Shown here piece by piece: positions 15,214 through 23,614 of a DNA stretch of 64,000 nt. The position numbers were made by a program, and so were the translations under genes. This stretch comes from a virus. Within the stretch, counting starts at the first letter, position 1; each line of letters opens with the position of its first letter. The DNA is taken from IMG/VR virus record IMGVR_UViG_3300036800_000175, positions 45,877 to 109,876 of that record; one strand, given 5' to 3'. The notes beneath the pieces are model-generated. The model saw only the letters and a program-made list of their open reading frames with translations. It was not told the origin of the DNA and did no database searches.

Positions 15214-15836
15214 TGCGGCGCCCGGATCCGGGCACCGCAGTTCCCGCACACCCCGCCGGCTGGCAGGCCGGCCGCAGGCTTGGCCAGCAGGAACCCGCAC
15301 GACGGGCACGGGAACTCATCCAGCTTGGGCCGGAACCCCGGCGGGAGGTTGTGGCGGGCCCGCAGGCCCACACCACCCCGGCCGGCGGCCATGACCCGCT
15401 GCATGTGCGCGCGGGCCGCCGGTGGCAGGCTCGCGATGTCACGCTCCCGGGCCACGCCGTGGCCACCGGCCCGGTCCGCTTCGGCCAGCAGGTGCCAGCC
15501 CTGCTCATCGGTGAGGAACCCGCCCTGAGGGACACAGCCGCGGGGGCATTTCATGCCTTCCACGGCGCCCCACACGCGGCAGATCATCGGGCGGAGCTCA
15601 TAGACGGCGCATCTGTGGCCCTCGGTCAGCGCCTCACACCAGTACGTGTCGGCCTGCATCCGCGCCCGCTCGCTGGGCGTGATCTTGTAGCCGGCGTCGC
15701 GGAGCCGCTGCCGTTCCCGGTCAGCCATCTCAACCGGGCCGCAGGAAATCCAGCACGACCCGTCGCAGTCGGGGATCTCAGGGACCTGGTCATACAGGTC
15801 CTGTAGTTCGGCGTCGATCTGGCTGCGGCGGCCCAT
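15210..15836 (-). CDS. YkgJ-like Cys-cluster protein
   Basis: 208 residues. IPDCDGSCWISCGPVEM, CAVYELRPMICRVWGAVEG and CPRGC follow the Cys pattern of YkgJ-type (zinc/iron-chelating) proteins. A C-terminal ribbon (FPCPSCGFLL ... CGNCGARIRAPQ) is fused on. Conserved in many actinobacterial prophages; enzymatic role unknown. Confidence 0.75.
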   Translation of the reverse strand: MGRRSQIDAELQDLYDQVPEIPDCDGSCWISCGPVEMADRERQRLRDAGYKITPSERARMQADTYWCEALTEGHRCAVYELRPMICRVWGAVEGMKCPRGCVPQGGFLTDEQGWHLLAEADRAGGHGVARERDIASLPPAARAHMQRVMAAGRGGVGLRARHNLPPGFRPKLDEFPCPSCGFLLAKPAAGLPAGGVCGNCGARIRAPQ

Positions 15837-16123
15837 CAGTTCGGGCCCGCGCCGAGACTGTCCCCGCTCAGGAACGTCACCGTCTTGCCGTGCGCCGCGA
15901 ACAAGCCTTGCAGGTGCTGGGCCAGGTCCACGAGTGCGTCGGGGCCGTCTTCCTCGTCGTAGCCGAAGACGGCGATGCCGCTGCGGGTGCCCGCGACCAG
16001 CATGATGATGCCCCGGACGTCGTCACCGTTCTCCGGGTGTCCGTTGATGCCGTCGACCGCGGCATCGGCCAGCCGGGTGAGCCGTTCCTGCGGCGTCTCC
16101 GTCCGCTCAACGTCGCCGGTCAT
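15836..16123 (-). CDS. Conserved actinophage protein (VRGIIML family)
   Basis: 95 residues from MTGDVERTE. The ORF extends upstream, but this ATG overlaps the preceding stop. DDVRGIIMLVAG ... GIAVFGYDEED ... VDLAQHLQGLFAAHGKTV is recognisable from other actinophages; role unknown. Confidence 0.7.
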   Translation of the reverse strand: MTGDVERTETPQERLTRLADAAVDGINGHPENGDDVRGIIMLVAGTRSGIAVFGYDEEDGPDALVDLAQHLQGLFAAHGKTVTFLSGDSLGAGPN

Positions 16124-16650
16124 GCGTCGTCCCGTAGTTGCCGCAGCCGGGTGAACAGCCGTTCGGTGAGCGCCGGGTCGGCGGACGGGAACTCTTCGAG
16201 CGCCCGCACGACCAGCCGGTCCGATTCGGTGGCCTCCGCCGCGGCGAACCACGCCCCCGCCATCTCCCTCGCCGCAGCCGGGGACACGACCCCTTCCCAC
16301 TCCGCCATGGGGCCGCGGCGCAGCAGGACGACCGCCTCACCGCGTTTGGTGGATCCGGCGGGCAGCAGATCCAGAGTGGCCGGGGTGCCGAACCGGGTCC
16401 GGCCGGACGTGGCCAGCAGGTCGGTGGTGAACCCGGCGGCCGTCTGCGCGGGCAGTTTCAGCTTGACGGCGAGCTGCATCATCATTTCCGCGTAGGCGGC
16501 GCAGGTGACCAGGTCGATCGCGGTGCTGCGGATATCGGCCACCGGCGCGTGCCAGCGCTGTGTGCCCCATGTGAGCTCACATGCCGGGTCCGGGCCGCCG
16601 CGGGTGGATGTCACCCAGATCGTGCCGTCATCGTCGTTGTCGCTGGCCAA
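16120..16650 (-). CDS. Conserved hypothetical protein
   Basis: 176 residues. Central segment AIDLVTCAAYAEMMMQLAVKL ... AGFTTDLLATSG is shared with actinophage proteins I recognise but cannot name functionally. First gene of the 16650-14590 leftward operon. Confidence 0.65.
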   Translation of the reverse strand: MASDNDDDGTIWVTSTRGGPDPACELTWGTQRWHAPVADIRSTAIDLVTCAAYAEMMMQLAVKLKLPAQTAAGFTTDLLATSGRTRFGTPATLDLLPAGSTKRGEAVVLLRRGPMAEWEGVVSPAAAREMAGAWFAAAEATESDRLVVRALEEFPSADPALTERLFTRLRQLRDDA

Positions 16651-16824
16651 CGCGTGGCCCTCCCCCCAAGGCTGGCTGAATCGCGACAGCAGGTTAGCAC
16701 CATGTAACTGCGGGTACCTTGCCTTCTGCGGTCAGCCGCGTACCGTCAGGAATCAAGTAGGCACCTCCCGGACGGCTGACCGCCGCGCGCTGAGGTGCCT
16801 CCCGGGCCGTGCCAGGCGGTTTCC

Positions 16825-17076
16825 CTACAGCGCCCCGCCGGCACGGCCCGGCTCTGCGCGGGCTCCCGGTTCCGGGGACAAGGCCTCCGTCGCCTCCCCG
16901 TCGGGGAACGTCAGCCGGATGATTACCTGCTGCGCGTCGTTCACCTCATCCGCTCCCGGCATCCGGCACACCCCCGGGCCTGTGATCTCCGCCGACCAGC
17001 ATTCGCGGCGCGTCGCGGCGTCCAGCATCTGGATCCGGAGGGGGAAGTCGTCCGGACCCAGGTCGTGGAACACCAT
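16825..17076 (-). CDS. Hypothetical protein
   Basis: 83 residues from MVFHDLGPDD, five bases beyond the upstream stop; an alternative start at 17115 would overlap it by 35 bp. Beta-rich (FPLRIQMLDAATRRECWSAEI ... VIIRLTFPDGE) with an Ala/Glu/Pro tail. Function unknown. Confidence 0.6.
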   Translation of the reverse strand: MVFHDLGPDDFPLRIQMLDAATRRECWSAEITGPGVCRMPGADEVNDAQQVIIRLTFPDGEATEALSPEPGARAEPGRAGGAL

Positions 17077-17080
17077 CTGC

Positions 17081-17515
17081 TCAGGCCGGGCCGCGTGCGG
17101 CTGCGGCTGCACCATGGGTTCTCACCCACTCCCAAACGCGGATCGCTTCCTCCCGCGCCGTCAGGCCCGGCGTCTCGTTACTGCCGCCGTAGCAGTGGCA
17201 GCGGCCCTCGAGGTGGGCCAGGGAGCCGATGACACTGCGGAGCGAGCATTCCCGGTGGGCGTGGCGGATCTCCGACCGGCCGGCCGCCAGGATGCACGGC
17301 ATGGCCTGCCCGGAATCCCCCGCAGCCTGGTCGAACACCTCGCCGCAGTGCAGGCACGACTCCCCCACCGGGAACGCCTTGCGCATGTCGGTGAGCAGCT
17401 GGCCGTCTTCGCCGTAACAGATGAACGACCACCACGGTTCCCCGAACCATCCCCAGTTTTCCCGCCGCACCTCGATCGGCAGTTCGTCGTACGGCGTGCT
17501 GATCATCATGGGCAC
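17081..17515 (-). CDS. Conserved actinophage zinc-binding protein
   Basis: 144 residues. CLHCGEVFD ... HRECSLRSVIGSLAHLEGRCHCYGG followed by TAREEAIRVWEWVRTH is a widespread actinophage protein. The CxxC plus H/C pattern suggests one zinc site. Role unknown. Confidence 0.75.
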   Translation of the reverse strand: MPMMISTPYDELPIEVRRENWGWFGEPWWSFICYGEDGQLLTDMRKAFPVGESCLHCGEVFDQAAGDSGQAMPCILAAGRSEIRHAHRECSLRSVIGSLAHLEGRCHCYGGSNETPGLTAREEAIRVWEWVRTHGAAAAARGPA

Positions 17516-17589
17516 CGGACCCCTCTCCCCCGTCGGTGCTGGTCAGGCCGCACCAGCCTAGGGCAGGCACGGCGGGTACCCGCAGTAGA

Positions 17590-17684
17590 GTTAGGTTACG
17601 TGCCGGTATGCCTGATTCGCGGCCCCGGTCCGTGATAGCCAAGAGGGCGTAGGCCCTCAGGTTCGGACTGGTAAAGGGACCAGC
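17590..17684 (+). promoter_or_regulatory. Structured 5' leader of the 17685 gene
   Basis: Three nested or successive stems can form: GGTCC/GGACC (17627-17631 with 17677-17681), GAGGGC/GCCCTC (17643-17658), and CTGGT/ACCAG (17668-17683). The last overlaps the ribosome-binding region, so the alternatives exclude each other. A leader-control role is inferred. Confidence 0.3.
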
Positions 17685-18302
17685 ATGGTCAGGCTTCGTT
17701 ACGCGGACATGCCCGGCGGGATCCGCGCCCGCATCAACCGCGGTCACCACCCGGGCCGGGTCACCATCGTCCTCGCCCCGGACATGACGGGGCCGCGGCG
17801 CCGGGCGATGCTCCGCCGGCTGATCCGCAACTCCCGCATCCCCGGCTACGGCCCGCCGCTCCCCGCCGCGGGCGTGTGGGGTGCGCTCGCCTGGGATGTC
17901 GCTGCGGCGAACGTGCGTAACGCCGTGGCTGCGATGCGGCTGCACCCGGCACAGTCGCTGCTGTGCGGCGCGTTCGTCGCCGGGGTGGTGACCTGCTACA
18001 TGATGTTCGCGGCGGTCAGCGTCCAGATCCGCCCTGCTGCACCCGGGCCGGGCGGCCCGCCGCTGATCCCCGTCGCCCGGCATCACCACCGCCGCCGGCC
18101 GGGCCGGCCGGCGGTGTATGTGCCGCCACCGGAACGGGTTGCCATGGCCACGAGCCCGGCAGCCACGGAGGGCCGGCAGGTGCCGTCGCCGCTGACCGCG
18201 ACCGCGGCACCGCAGCCGTCCCCGCCGGTGCCCGCATCGCCGTCGCCCAGCAGCGGGGCGTGCCTGCGACTGGGCCCGGTCGGGGTGTGCGTCGGCGGTT
18301 AG
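17685..18302 (+). CDS. Single-pass membrane protein with Pro-rich exterior
   Basis: 205 residues. An Arg-rich cytosolic N-terminal region (about 80 residues) precedes one transmembrane helix (LLCGAFVAGVVTCYMMFAAV, about 93-112). A Pro/Ala/Ser-rich tail follows, ending in CLRLGPVGVCVGG with two Cys. Monocistronic, between convergent operons. Unknown role; cell-envelope location is likely. Confidence 0.6.
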   Translation: MVRLRYADMPGGIRARINRGHHPGRVTIVLAPDMTGPRRRAMLRRLIRNSRIPGYGPPLPAAGVWGALAWDVAAANVRNAVAAMRLHPAQSLLCGAFVAGVVTCYMMFAAVSVQIRPAAPGPGGPPLIPVARHHHRRRPGRPAVYVPPPERVAMATSPAATEGRQVPSPLTATAAPQPSPPVPASPSPSSGACLRLGPVGVCVGG

Positions 18303-18844
18303 CCTTCGAGCGGGACCGGGCGGACCGGGATCCCTGCCCGGCGGGCCCGGTCAGCGCAGTACGTGGTGCCGTGTGATTCGTGCGGCCTGGGCTCGCCGCA
18401 GCGCCGGTCGGCGCACGGGCCGGTGAACGCGAGACACAGCACCGCGCCGGCTTTGACCATCGCCGCGCTGCGGATGAACCCGCCCTGCCGCGGGTAGCTG
18501 TGCCAGTCCGCCGGGTGCCGCTCCGGCTCAGGCCAGTCCAACTCAAAGGCGGCGACGTCCGCGAGCCAGTCCCCGCCAAGCAGCCGCTTCTGCTGCTCGA
18601 GCGGGAGTTTCTCGGCGTCGTACCATTCGATCACCTTGCGGGGGTCGTCCGGGTCGCGCGGGTCGCACTGGCCATGCACCACCTGGACGGGCCGGCCGTA
18701 CTGGGCGGCGACGGCGGCGAGCTCGCCGCGGACCACCTCATAGGGGCCGAAGTAGCGGGACGCGGTCACCAGCACCCGCACCGGCCCGGCCGGGAGGCCC
18801 GGCTCAAACAGCATCCCGCTGCCGGGCATCCGCACCGGCCTCAC
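18299..18844 (-). CDS. SLOG-family protein (YspA/cpYpsA-related)
   Basis: 181 residues. VRVLVTASRYFGPYEVVRGEL matches the nucleotide-binding start of SLOG proteins. Then come HPADWHSYPRQGGFIRSAAMVKAGAVLCLAF and a C-terminal TTYCADRARRAGIPV, the usual order for actinophage DUF2493/SLOG proteins. SLOG domains bind nucleotide-derived ligands. GTG start overlapping the HerA stop. Last gene of the 25381-18299 operon. Confidence 0.8.
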   Translation of the reverse strand: MRPVRMPGSGMLFEPGLPAGPVRVLVTASRYFGPYEVVRGELAAVAAQYGRPVQVVHGQCDPRDPDDPRKVIEWYDAEKLPLEQQKRLLGGDWLADVAAFELDWPEPERHPADWHSYPRQGGFIRSAAMVKAGAVLCLAFTGPCADRRCGEPRPHESHGTTYCADRARRAGIPVRPVPLEG

Positions 18845-20547
18845 CGGGCAGCCGCCAGGAAGAACACGTCCGCAGCGCTGACCTCATCGCCGGTGACGTC
18901 GGCCAGGCCGTTGCTGCGGAGGGTGGACAGGTACGACCCGAAGGTGCCGCCGGTGCGCTCAAGCCCGGCCGCTTCCGCGAGCTGGTCACGCGTCAGCGCG
19001 GCCGGGTGGGCGGCCAGCAGCGCGTCCAGCATCAGGCGCGCTCCCGCTTTCAGCGGACCGCGCCACCTCTCGCGGACCTCATCTGCGGTCATCGGCGCCC
19101 CGGGTACGCCGGGTTCCGCGCCGGCGACGGCCAGGCCCTCATGGGTGATGGACACCACCCCCGCGGTTTCGCTGATCAGCCCTCCGGTGCGCAGCGCCGA
19201 GAAGTACGACCCGAAGGTCCCGCCGGTGCGTTTCATCCCGGCCAGCGCCGCCAGCTGCGCCCGGGACACGGTCAGCGGGTACTGGCGGGCGAGCACGCCC
19301 AGCATCCGCCGCGCGCCCGCTTTCAGGCCCGGCGGCCCGTCCGCCGCTGCCGACCGGGTGTACCTGCTGTCGCTCCGCAGCGCGCCGGCCGTGGCCACCG
19401 CCGGCGCGGCCTGGACGGCGGCGGGCCGGGCCGCGCGGGACAACGCCAATTCCAGGCCCGCAGCCGCGTCCCGCAACCCGGTGATGATCTGCTCAACCGC
19501 GGCGATCTCGCCGTGCTGCACGACGGGCACCTCAACCTCACGGGCCGGCTGGGCCCGGACCGCGTTCAGTTCGGCGGACAGCCGGGCGATCTCACGGCGC
19601 AACTCCGGGTCGCCCGCCGCTGGTGACGACGGGGCGGGCGTCTCAGCGTCGGCCTGCGTGAGCAGCCCGGCCATCCGGGCCAGGTCGGCCGGGTCGACGC
19701 GGGCGAACTCGCGGGGCATGATCCGCCGCTCCCCCACCTTCGGCGTCGCGGACGAGTCGAACGTCCGCCGCTTGCGCACCTGGATCCGGGTGAGGATCTC
19801 AAGCCACCCCGGCGACCACACCCACGCCGCGCCGACCGGCAGTTTCGGCAGGCTCGCTTTCAGCTCACGGGCCTGGTCAGGGTCGGCGTGCGCGCTGATC
19901 CAGTCGTCTATCGCCGCGATATCCAGCTTCCCGGTCAGCCGCATCGCGAACAGCACCTCACACTGTGACCGGATGTCCGCGTTCAGCACTGCGGGCCGCT
20001 GCGTGATGCTGGTGCAGCCCAGTCCCTTGACCCGGCCGCGGCGGACCACGTCGTTGTAGGCACCGACCAGGCGGGCGATCTCCCCCCGGGTGTGCTGCGG
20101 CGCGAACATGTCGGCCTCGTCCACGAACAGGTGCAGCGGGTCGCGGTTGTGATCGAACAGCCACTCAAACAGGTCCATGACGAACCGGCGTTGCTGCGTC
20201 TTCGACATGGCTGACAGATCGAGGATGACGGGGATCCGCTCAGCGATGATCAGCTGGGCGACCAGCGCGCCGGACTCCGGGGTCAGGGGCAGGTCGGCGT
20301 GGTCGCCGCCCAGGATCGTGACCGGGAGGCCGGGGCCGGTCCCGTCGGCGCTTGATCGCAGGCCCCACCACACGCCCAGCGGGTCGATGATGCATACCGG
20401 CAGGCCGGCTGTGATCATCTCTTCGGCCATGACCGACGCGGCATAGGTTTTGCCGACCCCGCGCTTCGCAAAGAACAGGAAGGTCTCTGTCACCGCGTCC
20501 AGGGGGAACGCCAGCGAATCGGAGATCCGGAGTTCGGGCGTGCTCAT
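18841..20547 (-). CDS. HerA-like (DUF87-type) ATPase with duplicated winged-helix tail
   Basis: 568 residues from MSTPELRISDSL; the ATG overlaps the upstream stop. Walker A FAKRGVGKTYAAS (about 27-38), Walker B LHLFVDEADMFAP (about 139-150) and an arginine-rich VVRRGRVKGLGCTSITQRP segment place it with HerA/VirD4-type hexameric DNA translocases. After a spacer and a probable coiled coil there are two similar C-terminal winged-helix domains. Each begins LKAGAR and contains KRTGGTFGSYFSALR or ERTGGTFGSYLSTLR. Possible roles are DNA movement or defence; no nuclease partner of the NurA type is visible beside it. Confidence 0.8.
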   Translation of the reverse strand: MSTPELRISDSLAFPLDAVTETFLFFAKRGVGKTYAASVMAEEMITAGLPVCIIDPLGVWWGLRSSADGTGPGLPVTILGGDHADLPLTPESGALVAQLIIAERIPVILDLSAMSKTQQRRFVMDLFEWLFDHNRDPLHLFVDEADMFAPQHTRGEIARLVGAYNDVVRRGRVKGLGCTSITQRPAVLNADIRSQCEVLFAMRLTGKLDIAAIDDWISAHADPDQARELKASLPKLPVGAAWVWSPGWLEILTRIQVRKRRTFDSSATPKVGERRIMPREFARVDPADLARMAGLLTQADAETPAPSSPAAGDPELRREIARLSAELNAVRAQPAREVEVPVVQHGEIAAVEQIITGLRDAAAGLELALSRAARPAAVQAAPAVATAGALRSDSRYTRSAAADGPPGLKAGARRMLGVLARQYPLTVSRAQLAALAGMKRTGGTFGSYFSALRTGGLISETAGVVSITHEGLAVAGAEPGVPGAPMTADEVRERWRGPLKAGARLMLDALLAAHPAALTRDQLAEAAGLERTGGTFGSYLSTLRSNGLADVTGDEVSAADVFFLAAAR

Positions 20548-20846
20548 GATGGATGGTCGCTCTCTGGTGTCGCCGTTACGTCGCCCAGGTCTGGCAGCGG
20601 CTCGCCTCTCGATATCCTGCGCAGGCACCGCCGCCAACTGGAATGTGACATAGAGCCCTGTTCGGCATCCCTGAGCGCCATGAGGTGCTGGGCCATCTTC
20701 CGCCGCACATCCCGTTCAATGAGGGGCAACGCGACTTCGAGCGCCATCCTGACTTTGGCCTCTTCGGCGGCTGAGATCCATGCCCCCGAAGCCTCCAATG
20801 CCCTGAGGGATGCGCGTAGGACCCCGCGCGGGAGTTTGTCAGCCAC
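20544..20846 (-). CDS. Hypothetical helical protein
   Basis: 100 residues, mostly helical (VLRASLRALEASGAWISAAEEAKVRMALEVALPLIERDVRRKMAQHL). Coupled by ATGA to the HerA-like gene, so it could be its small partner. No family recognised. Confidence 0.6.
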   Translation of the reverse strand: MADKLPRGVLRASLRALEASGAWISAAEEAKVRMALEVALPLIERDVRRKMAQHLMALRDAEQGSMSHSSWRRCLRRISRGEPLPDLGDVTATPESDHPS

Positions 20847-21369
20847 GGGTCACCTCCCCGCTTACCCACTCGATCACGTAGGCCAGCAGGCATTCGTGCC
20901 CGGCGTCGTCTTCGCAGCGGGGGCAGGACAGGATGCCTGTGCACTGCTGGATCTCAGCGCAGCACCCAGCGCACGCCGCCGCCCGGTTGACGTGTTCGTG
21001 GGCGCAGGCGAACGTGATGACCGCGACCGACCGCTCCCCGCAGGCAGTTATGGCCGTGTTGGGCCAGTTGTCGCGGGGGTCGGTGGCGCTCATCATGCAG
21101 GGCGTCAGCCGGGGCCCGGTCACGCGTTCCTTGCGGCCGTCGGGGTGGACGATGTACACCCGGTCCTGGATGCCTAGCGGACCCTGGCCGCCGGCGTTGG
21201 GCTGGGTCCGGTCAAGTTCCTCGAGGCGGCGGAGCGCGTCGGTGTGGGCCGCCTCATAGCTGTCGTAGGCCCGCTGGTAGTCGTAGTCGGTTGCGCCGGG
21301 ATACTTCCCGAGCGGGTATTCCTCAGCGGAGAACGTGTCGTAGCCTTCCAGCCGCCAGACCTCACCCAT
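20839..21369 (-). CDS. Conserved actinophage protein (WRLEGYDTF family)
   Basis: 176 residues. VWRLEGYDTFSAEEYPLG ... DALRRLEELDRTQPNAGGQGPLGIQDRVYIVHPDG is a recurring actinophage protein. A fused C-terminal Cys-rich region (CAHEHVNRAAACAGCCAEIQQC ... CPRCEDDAGHEC) probably binds zinc. Role unknown. Confidence 0.75.
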   Translation of the reverse strand: MGEVWRLEGYDTFSAEEYPLGKYPGATDYDYQRAYDSYEAAHTDALRRLEELDRTQPNAGGQGPLGIQDRVYIVHPDGRKERVTGPRLTPCMMSATDPRDNWPNTAITACGERSVAVITFACAHEHVNRAAACAGCCAEIQQCTGILSCPRCEDDAGHECLLAYVIEWVSGEVTRG

Positions 21370-21598
21370 CGGTTACCTCCCCATTGGCTGCTGCTGGCGG
21401 CGTGCGGTGGATCGTGTAGCCGAGCCGTTCACCCTGATCCAGGCAGGCAGCGCATGCGCCCTTCGGATGCAGATCCCACGACTCCACATAGCCCACGGCC
21501 GGGAGGGACGGGTGAAGGTTGCACGGCCCGCTGGCGGCTTCCCGGCGCATCCCGGTGAGCGCCCCGGTGATCCGGTGCAGATTCCGCACGCCGCTCAC
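21362..21598 (-). CDS. Hypothetical Cys-containing protein
   Basis: 78 residues from GTG 21598 (GTGA with the upstream stop). CNLHPSLPAVGYVESWDLHPKGACAACLDQGE may bind a metal. Function unknown. Confidence 0.6.
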   Translation of the reverse strand: MSGVRNLHRITGALTGMRREAASGPCNLHPSLPAVGYVESWDLHPKGACAACLDQGERLGYTIHRTPPAAANGEVTDG

Positions 21599-21987
21599 CG
21601 ATCCCCCTCGGCCGTTTTTTGCGGGTCGCGGATCAGGGCGATCACCTGCGGGCGCAGGTCGTTGCGGTCCCGCCGGGTGATCCCTAGCGCATCTGGCCAC
21701 GCCGGGTTGCTGAATATGTTGCCGCCCGCCCCAGGCATGACCCTGGTGGTCAGGTACACGCCCGGAACGGCCCGCAGCGCGGTCTCAAGGACGGCAAGCG
21801 CGTCCAGCGCGGCGGTGGTGTAGAACGCATGCACTTCATAGTGGTCGGCGTCATACGCCGGGCAGCGGCGTTCACGGCGGTCGCGGGGGGTGACGCGGAC
21901 AGCCGCGCTGTGGCCCGGCCAGCGGGGCAACTCGGCCTGCAAGCGGTTCCGCAGCTCAGCGGGCAGGCCCAGCCTGAACGTGGTCAT
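21595..21987 (-). CDS. Hypothetical protein
   Basis: 130 residues from MTTFRLGLPAELRNRL, the ATG overlapping the upstream stop. Mixed alpha/beta with YEVHAFYTTAALDALAVLETALRAVPGVYLTTRV. No family recognised. Confidence 0.6.
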   Translation of the reverse strand: MTTFRLGLPAELRNRLQAELPRWPGHSAAVRVTPRDRRERRCPAYDADHYEVHAFYTTAALDALAVLETALRAVPGVYLTTRVMPGAGGNIFSNPAWPDALGITRRDRNDLRPQVIALIRDPQKTAEGDR

Positions 21988-22436
21988 TGAGTCCCCTGAT
22001 CCCATCCGTTGGCGATGTACAGCAGCGCCCGCCCGTGGCACATGTCCACCTCATCGCCGGCGGGCAGCGGGCACCAGCAGCCCAGATCCTGCCCGGCCAG
22101 CGTCAGCCGGGCCGCCTCAACCAGTTCCGGCTGGTCATCCAGCCACAACAGGTACGCGGTGACGGCGACCAGGGGGGTGACGGGCGGCAGCAGATCATAG
22201 GCGGCGCGCTGTAGGTCGATGCTGACCGGCGGCGTCACATGCGCGAGCGCCCGCTCAACGTAGCCGCGGAGATGGTGGTCGCGGGGAAACATGCGGCGCA
22301 GCCTGAAAGGGTTAGCGAACGGCGACGCCAGCAGTCCCGGGGTATGGCGCCCGACATACACAGCGCCGTCGGGAAGAACCGGGTGGAACAGGTCGCCGGT
22401 GACCGTGACCCGGCGCGGCCGCTGCTGGTCAGACAC
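21984..22436 (-). CDS. DUF4326-family protein
   Basis: 150 residues from GTG 22436. VYVGRHTPGLLASPFANPFRL near the N-terminus and LAGQDLGCWCPLPAGDEVDMCHGRALLYIANG at the C-terminus are the two conserved blocks of DUF4326. The family is widespread in phages; the conserved Cys/His (CWC...CHG) suggests a catalytic or metal site. Function unproven. Confidence 0.8.
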   Translation of the reverse strand: MSDQQRPRRVTVTGDLFHPVLPDGAVYVGRHTPGLLASPFANPFRLRRMFPRDHHLRGYVERALAHVTPPVSIDLQRAAYDLLPPVTPLVAVTAYLLWLDDQPELVEAARLTLAGQDLGCWCPLPAGDEVDMCHGRALLYIANGWDQGTQ

Positions 22437-22743
22437 CGGGCACCTCCCGACGGGCTTTCTCCCGGTACGCCGCCGCGACCGCCTCAGATACCTCTGGGTC
22501 GGTGAACAGGGCGCGGGAGATGGCCTCGCGGACGTGGTCGGCACACGCCCGGTAGCCGTCCTGGAAGATGGTGGAGCCCGGTCCAATGTCAAGGACGTCC
22601 AGTGCAGCCACAACCGCAGCGAGGAAGCCGGGGAAGAGTTCGGCCGCGATCTGGTGCTCAGTCTCAGCGTCCTGCGGGATCCCGATGAGCGCGCGGACCT
22701 GTTCCAGGTAGTTGGCCACATGGGCTTCCGTTATCTCAGGCAT
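22429..22743 (-). CDS. Hypothetical protein
   Basis: 104 residues, helical and acidic at the N-terminus. YRACADHVREAISRALFTDPEVSEAV near the C-terminus shares LFTDPEV with the next gene upstream, suggesting partial duplication. Unknown role. Confidence 0.6.
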   Translation of the reverse strand: MPEITEAHVANYLEQVRALIGIPQDAETEHQIAAELFPGFLAAVVAALDVLDIGPGSTIFQDGYRACADHVREAISRALFTDPEVSEAVAAAYREKARREVPGV

Positions 22744-22978
22744 CGGGCACCTCCGGGTCGGTGAACAGGAACCCGTCAGCAGCGTTCGACTCAGCCCGGC
22801 GCTGCATCGCGCCGACCGTGGACAGGCCCTCTACCGGCTCGCCGTACCGCTCAGTCATCGCCTCCGCGAACGCTTCCGCTGAGGCGGCAGGGACACGCCA
22901 CGCCCGGGAGTGCGCTGTCGCGCCGAGCTCACGGCTGCTGGCCGTGATCAGTGAAACCAGCGTCAGGCCGTCAGCCAT
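22736..22978 (-). CDS. Hypothetical protein
   Basis: 80 residues. Starts MADGLTLVSLITASSREL and ends FLFTDPEVPDA, a tail shared with the neighbouring gene 22429-22743. Function unknown. Confidence 0.6.
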   Translation of the reverse strand: MADGLTLVSLITASSRELGATAHSRAWRVPAASAEAFAEAMTERYGEPVEGLSTVGAMQRRAESNAADGFLFTDPEVPDA

Positions 22979-23036
22979 CGGGCTCGCCCTTTTTCGGGTG
23001 CGCCGGACAGTAGTCGAGACGCTCGGTTGCGCTCAC
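22971..23036 (-). CDS. Possible 21-residue coupled microprotein
   Basis: GTG at 23036 overlaps the upstream stop (GTGA). It reads MSATERLDYCPAHPKKGEPDG and its stop overlaps the next start by 8 bases. Held only by the coupling pattern; it may be a translational bridge. Confidence 0.4.
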   Translation of the reverse strand: MSATERLDYCPAHPKKGEPDG

Positions 23037-23614
23037 GGCGCGGTCCGGAGGGTGACTTTGACCGTGCAGCCGTAGCCGCCGGGGTTGGTGCCGGCGAACT
23101 GCGCCCGGTAGCCGCGGGCCCGCAGCCAGGACTCCACAGCGATCGCGTTCCCGCCTGAGTTCAGCCGCAGCAGCACCGCATCCCCGGCCCGGTCAACAGC
23201 GATGAGCGCGTCCGGGGCGTCATATTTGAGCCGGTGCGCGATGGCCCGGCGGGCATGGGCGGCCAGGGCGCGCGTGTTCAGCCGGATCGGGTAGGTCGCG
23301 ACGCGTGTCCCATCGGGACGCCACTCCGGCAGCAGACGGCGGCTCACAGGGCGGCGGTCGGTCCCTAGCCGGGTCACGGCCCTGCGCCAGAGCGCGGTCG
23401 CCGCGTCTTTGGTCACGCCCAGCCGGGCAGCCAACTCCGCCCAGGTGTCCCCAGGATGGTCACGGCGGGCGCACACCACATCCCACGCGGGGGTTTCGGG
23501 TAGCAGCCGGCCGCTGGCCAGCAGCCGCCGGGCCGTCTCCTGATCGCGTTCCGCGGCCCTGGCCTGCCGTCGTACGTTGCTGGCCCGCAGCATCTGTAGA
23601 CGGTCGGTGGTCAC
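23033..23614 (-). CDS. Putative HTH protein
   Basis: 193 residues from GTG 23614 (GTGA). A basic helical N-terminus (ASNVRRQARAAERDQETARRLL) leads into WAELAARLGVTKDAATALWRRAV, a likely HTH. The C-terminal half is strand-rich (DALIAVDRAGDAVLLRL). It could be a transcriptional regulator within the operon. Confidence 0.55.
   Translation of the reverse strand: MTTDRLQMLRASNVRRQARAAERDQETARRLLASGRLLPETPAWDVVCARRDHPGDTWAELAARLGVTKDAATALWRRAVTRLGTDRRPVSRRLLPEWRPDGTRVATYPIRLNTRALAAHARRAIAHRLKYDAPDALIAVDRAGDAVLLRLNSGGNAIAVESWLRARGYRAQFAGTNPGGYGCTVKVTLRTAP

Noticed and set aside
16760-16801. AGGCACCTC/GAGGTGCCT inverted repeat
   Set aside because: Nine pairs, long loop and no T-run. Too weak to call a terminator.
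17627-17684. tRNA-like fold with GGTCC/GGACC ends and a possible TCG anticodon loop
   Set aside because: There is no T-arm between the anticodon stem and the 3' acceptor strand, and the D-arm is poor. A leader hairpin is more likely.
18380-20059. 559-codon open frame on the plus strand opposite the HerA-like gene
   Set aside because: Long antisense frames arise from high GC. Residue content is biased and without motifs, whereas the minus strand has clear Walker motifs.
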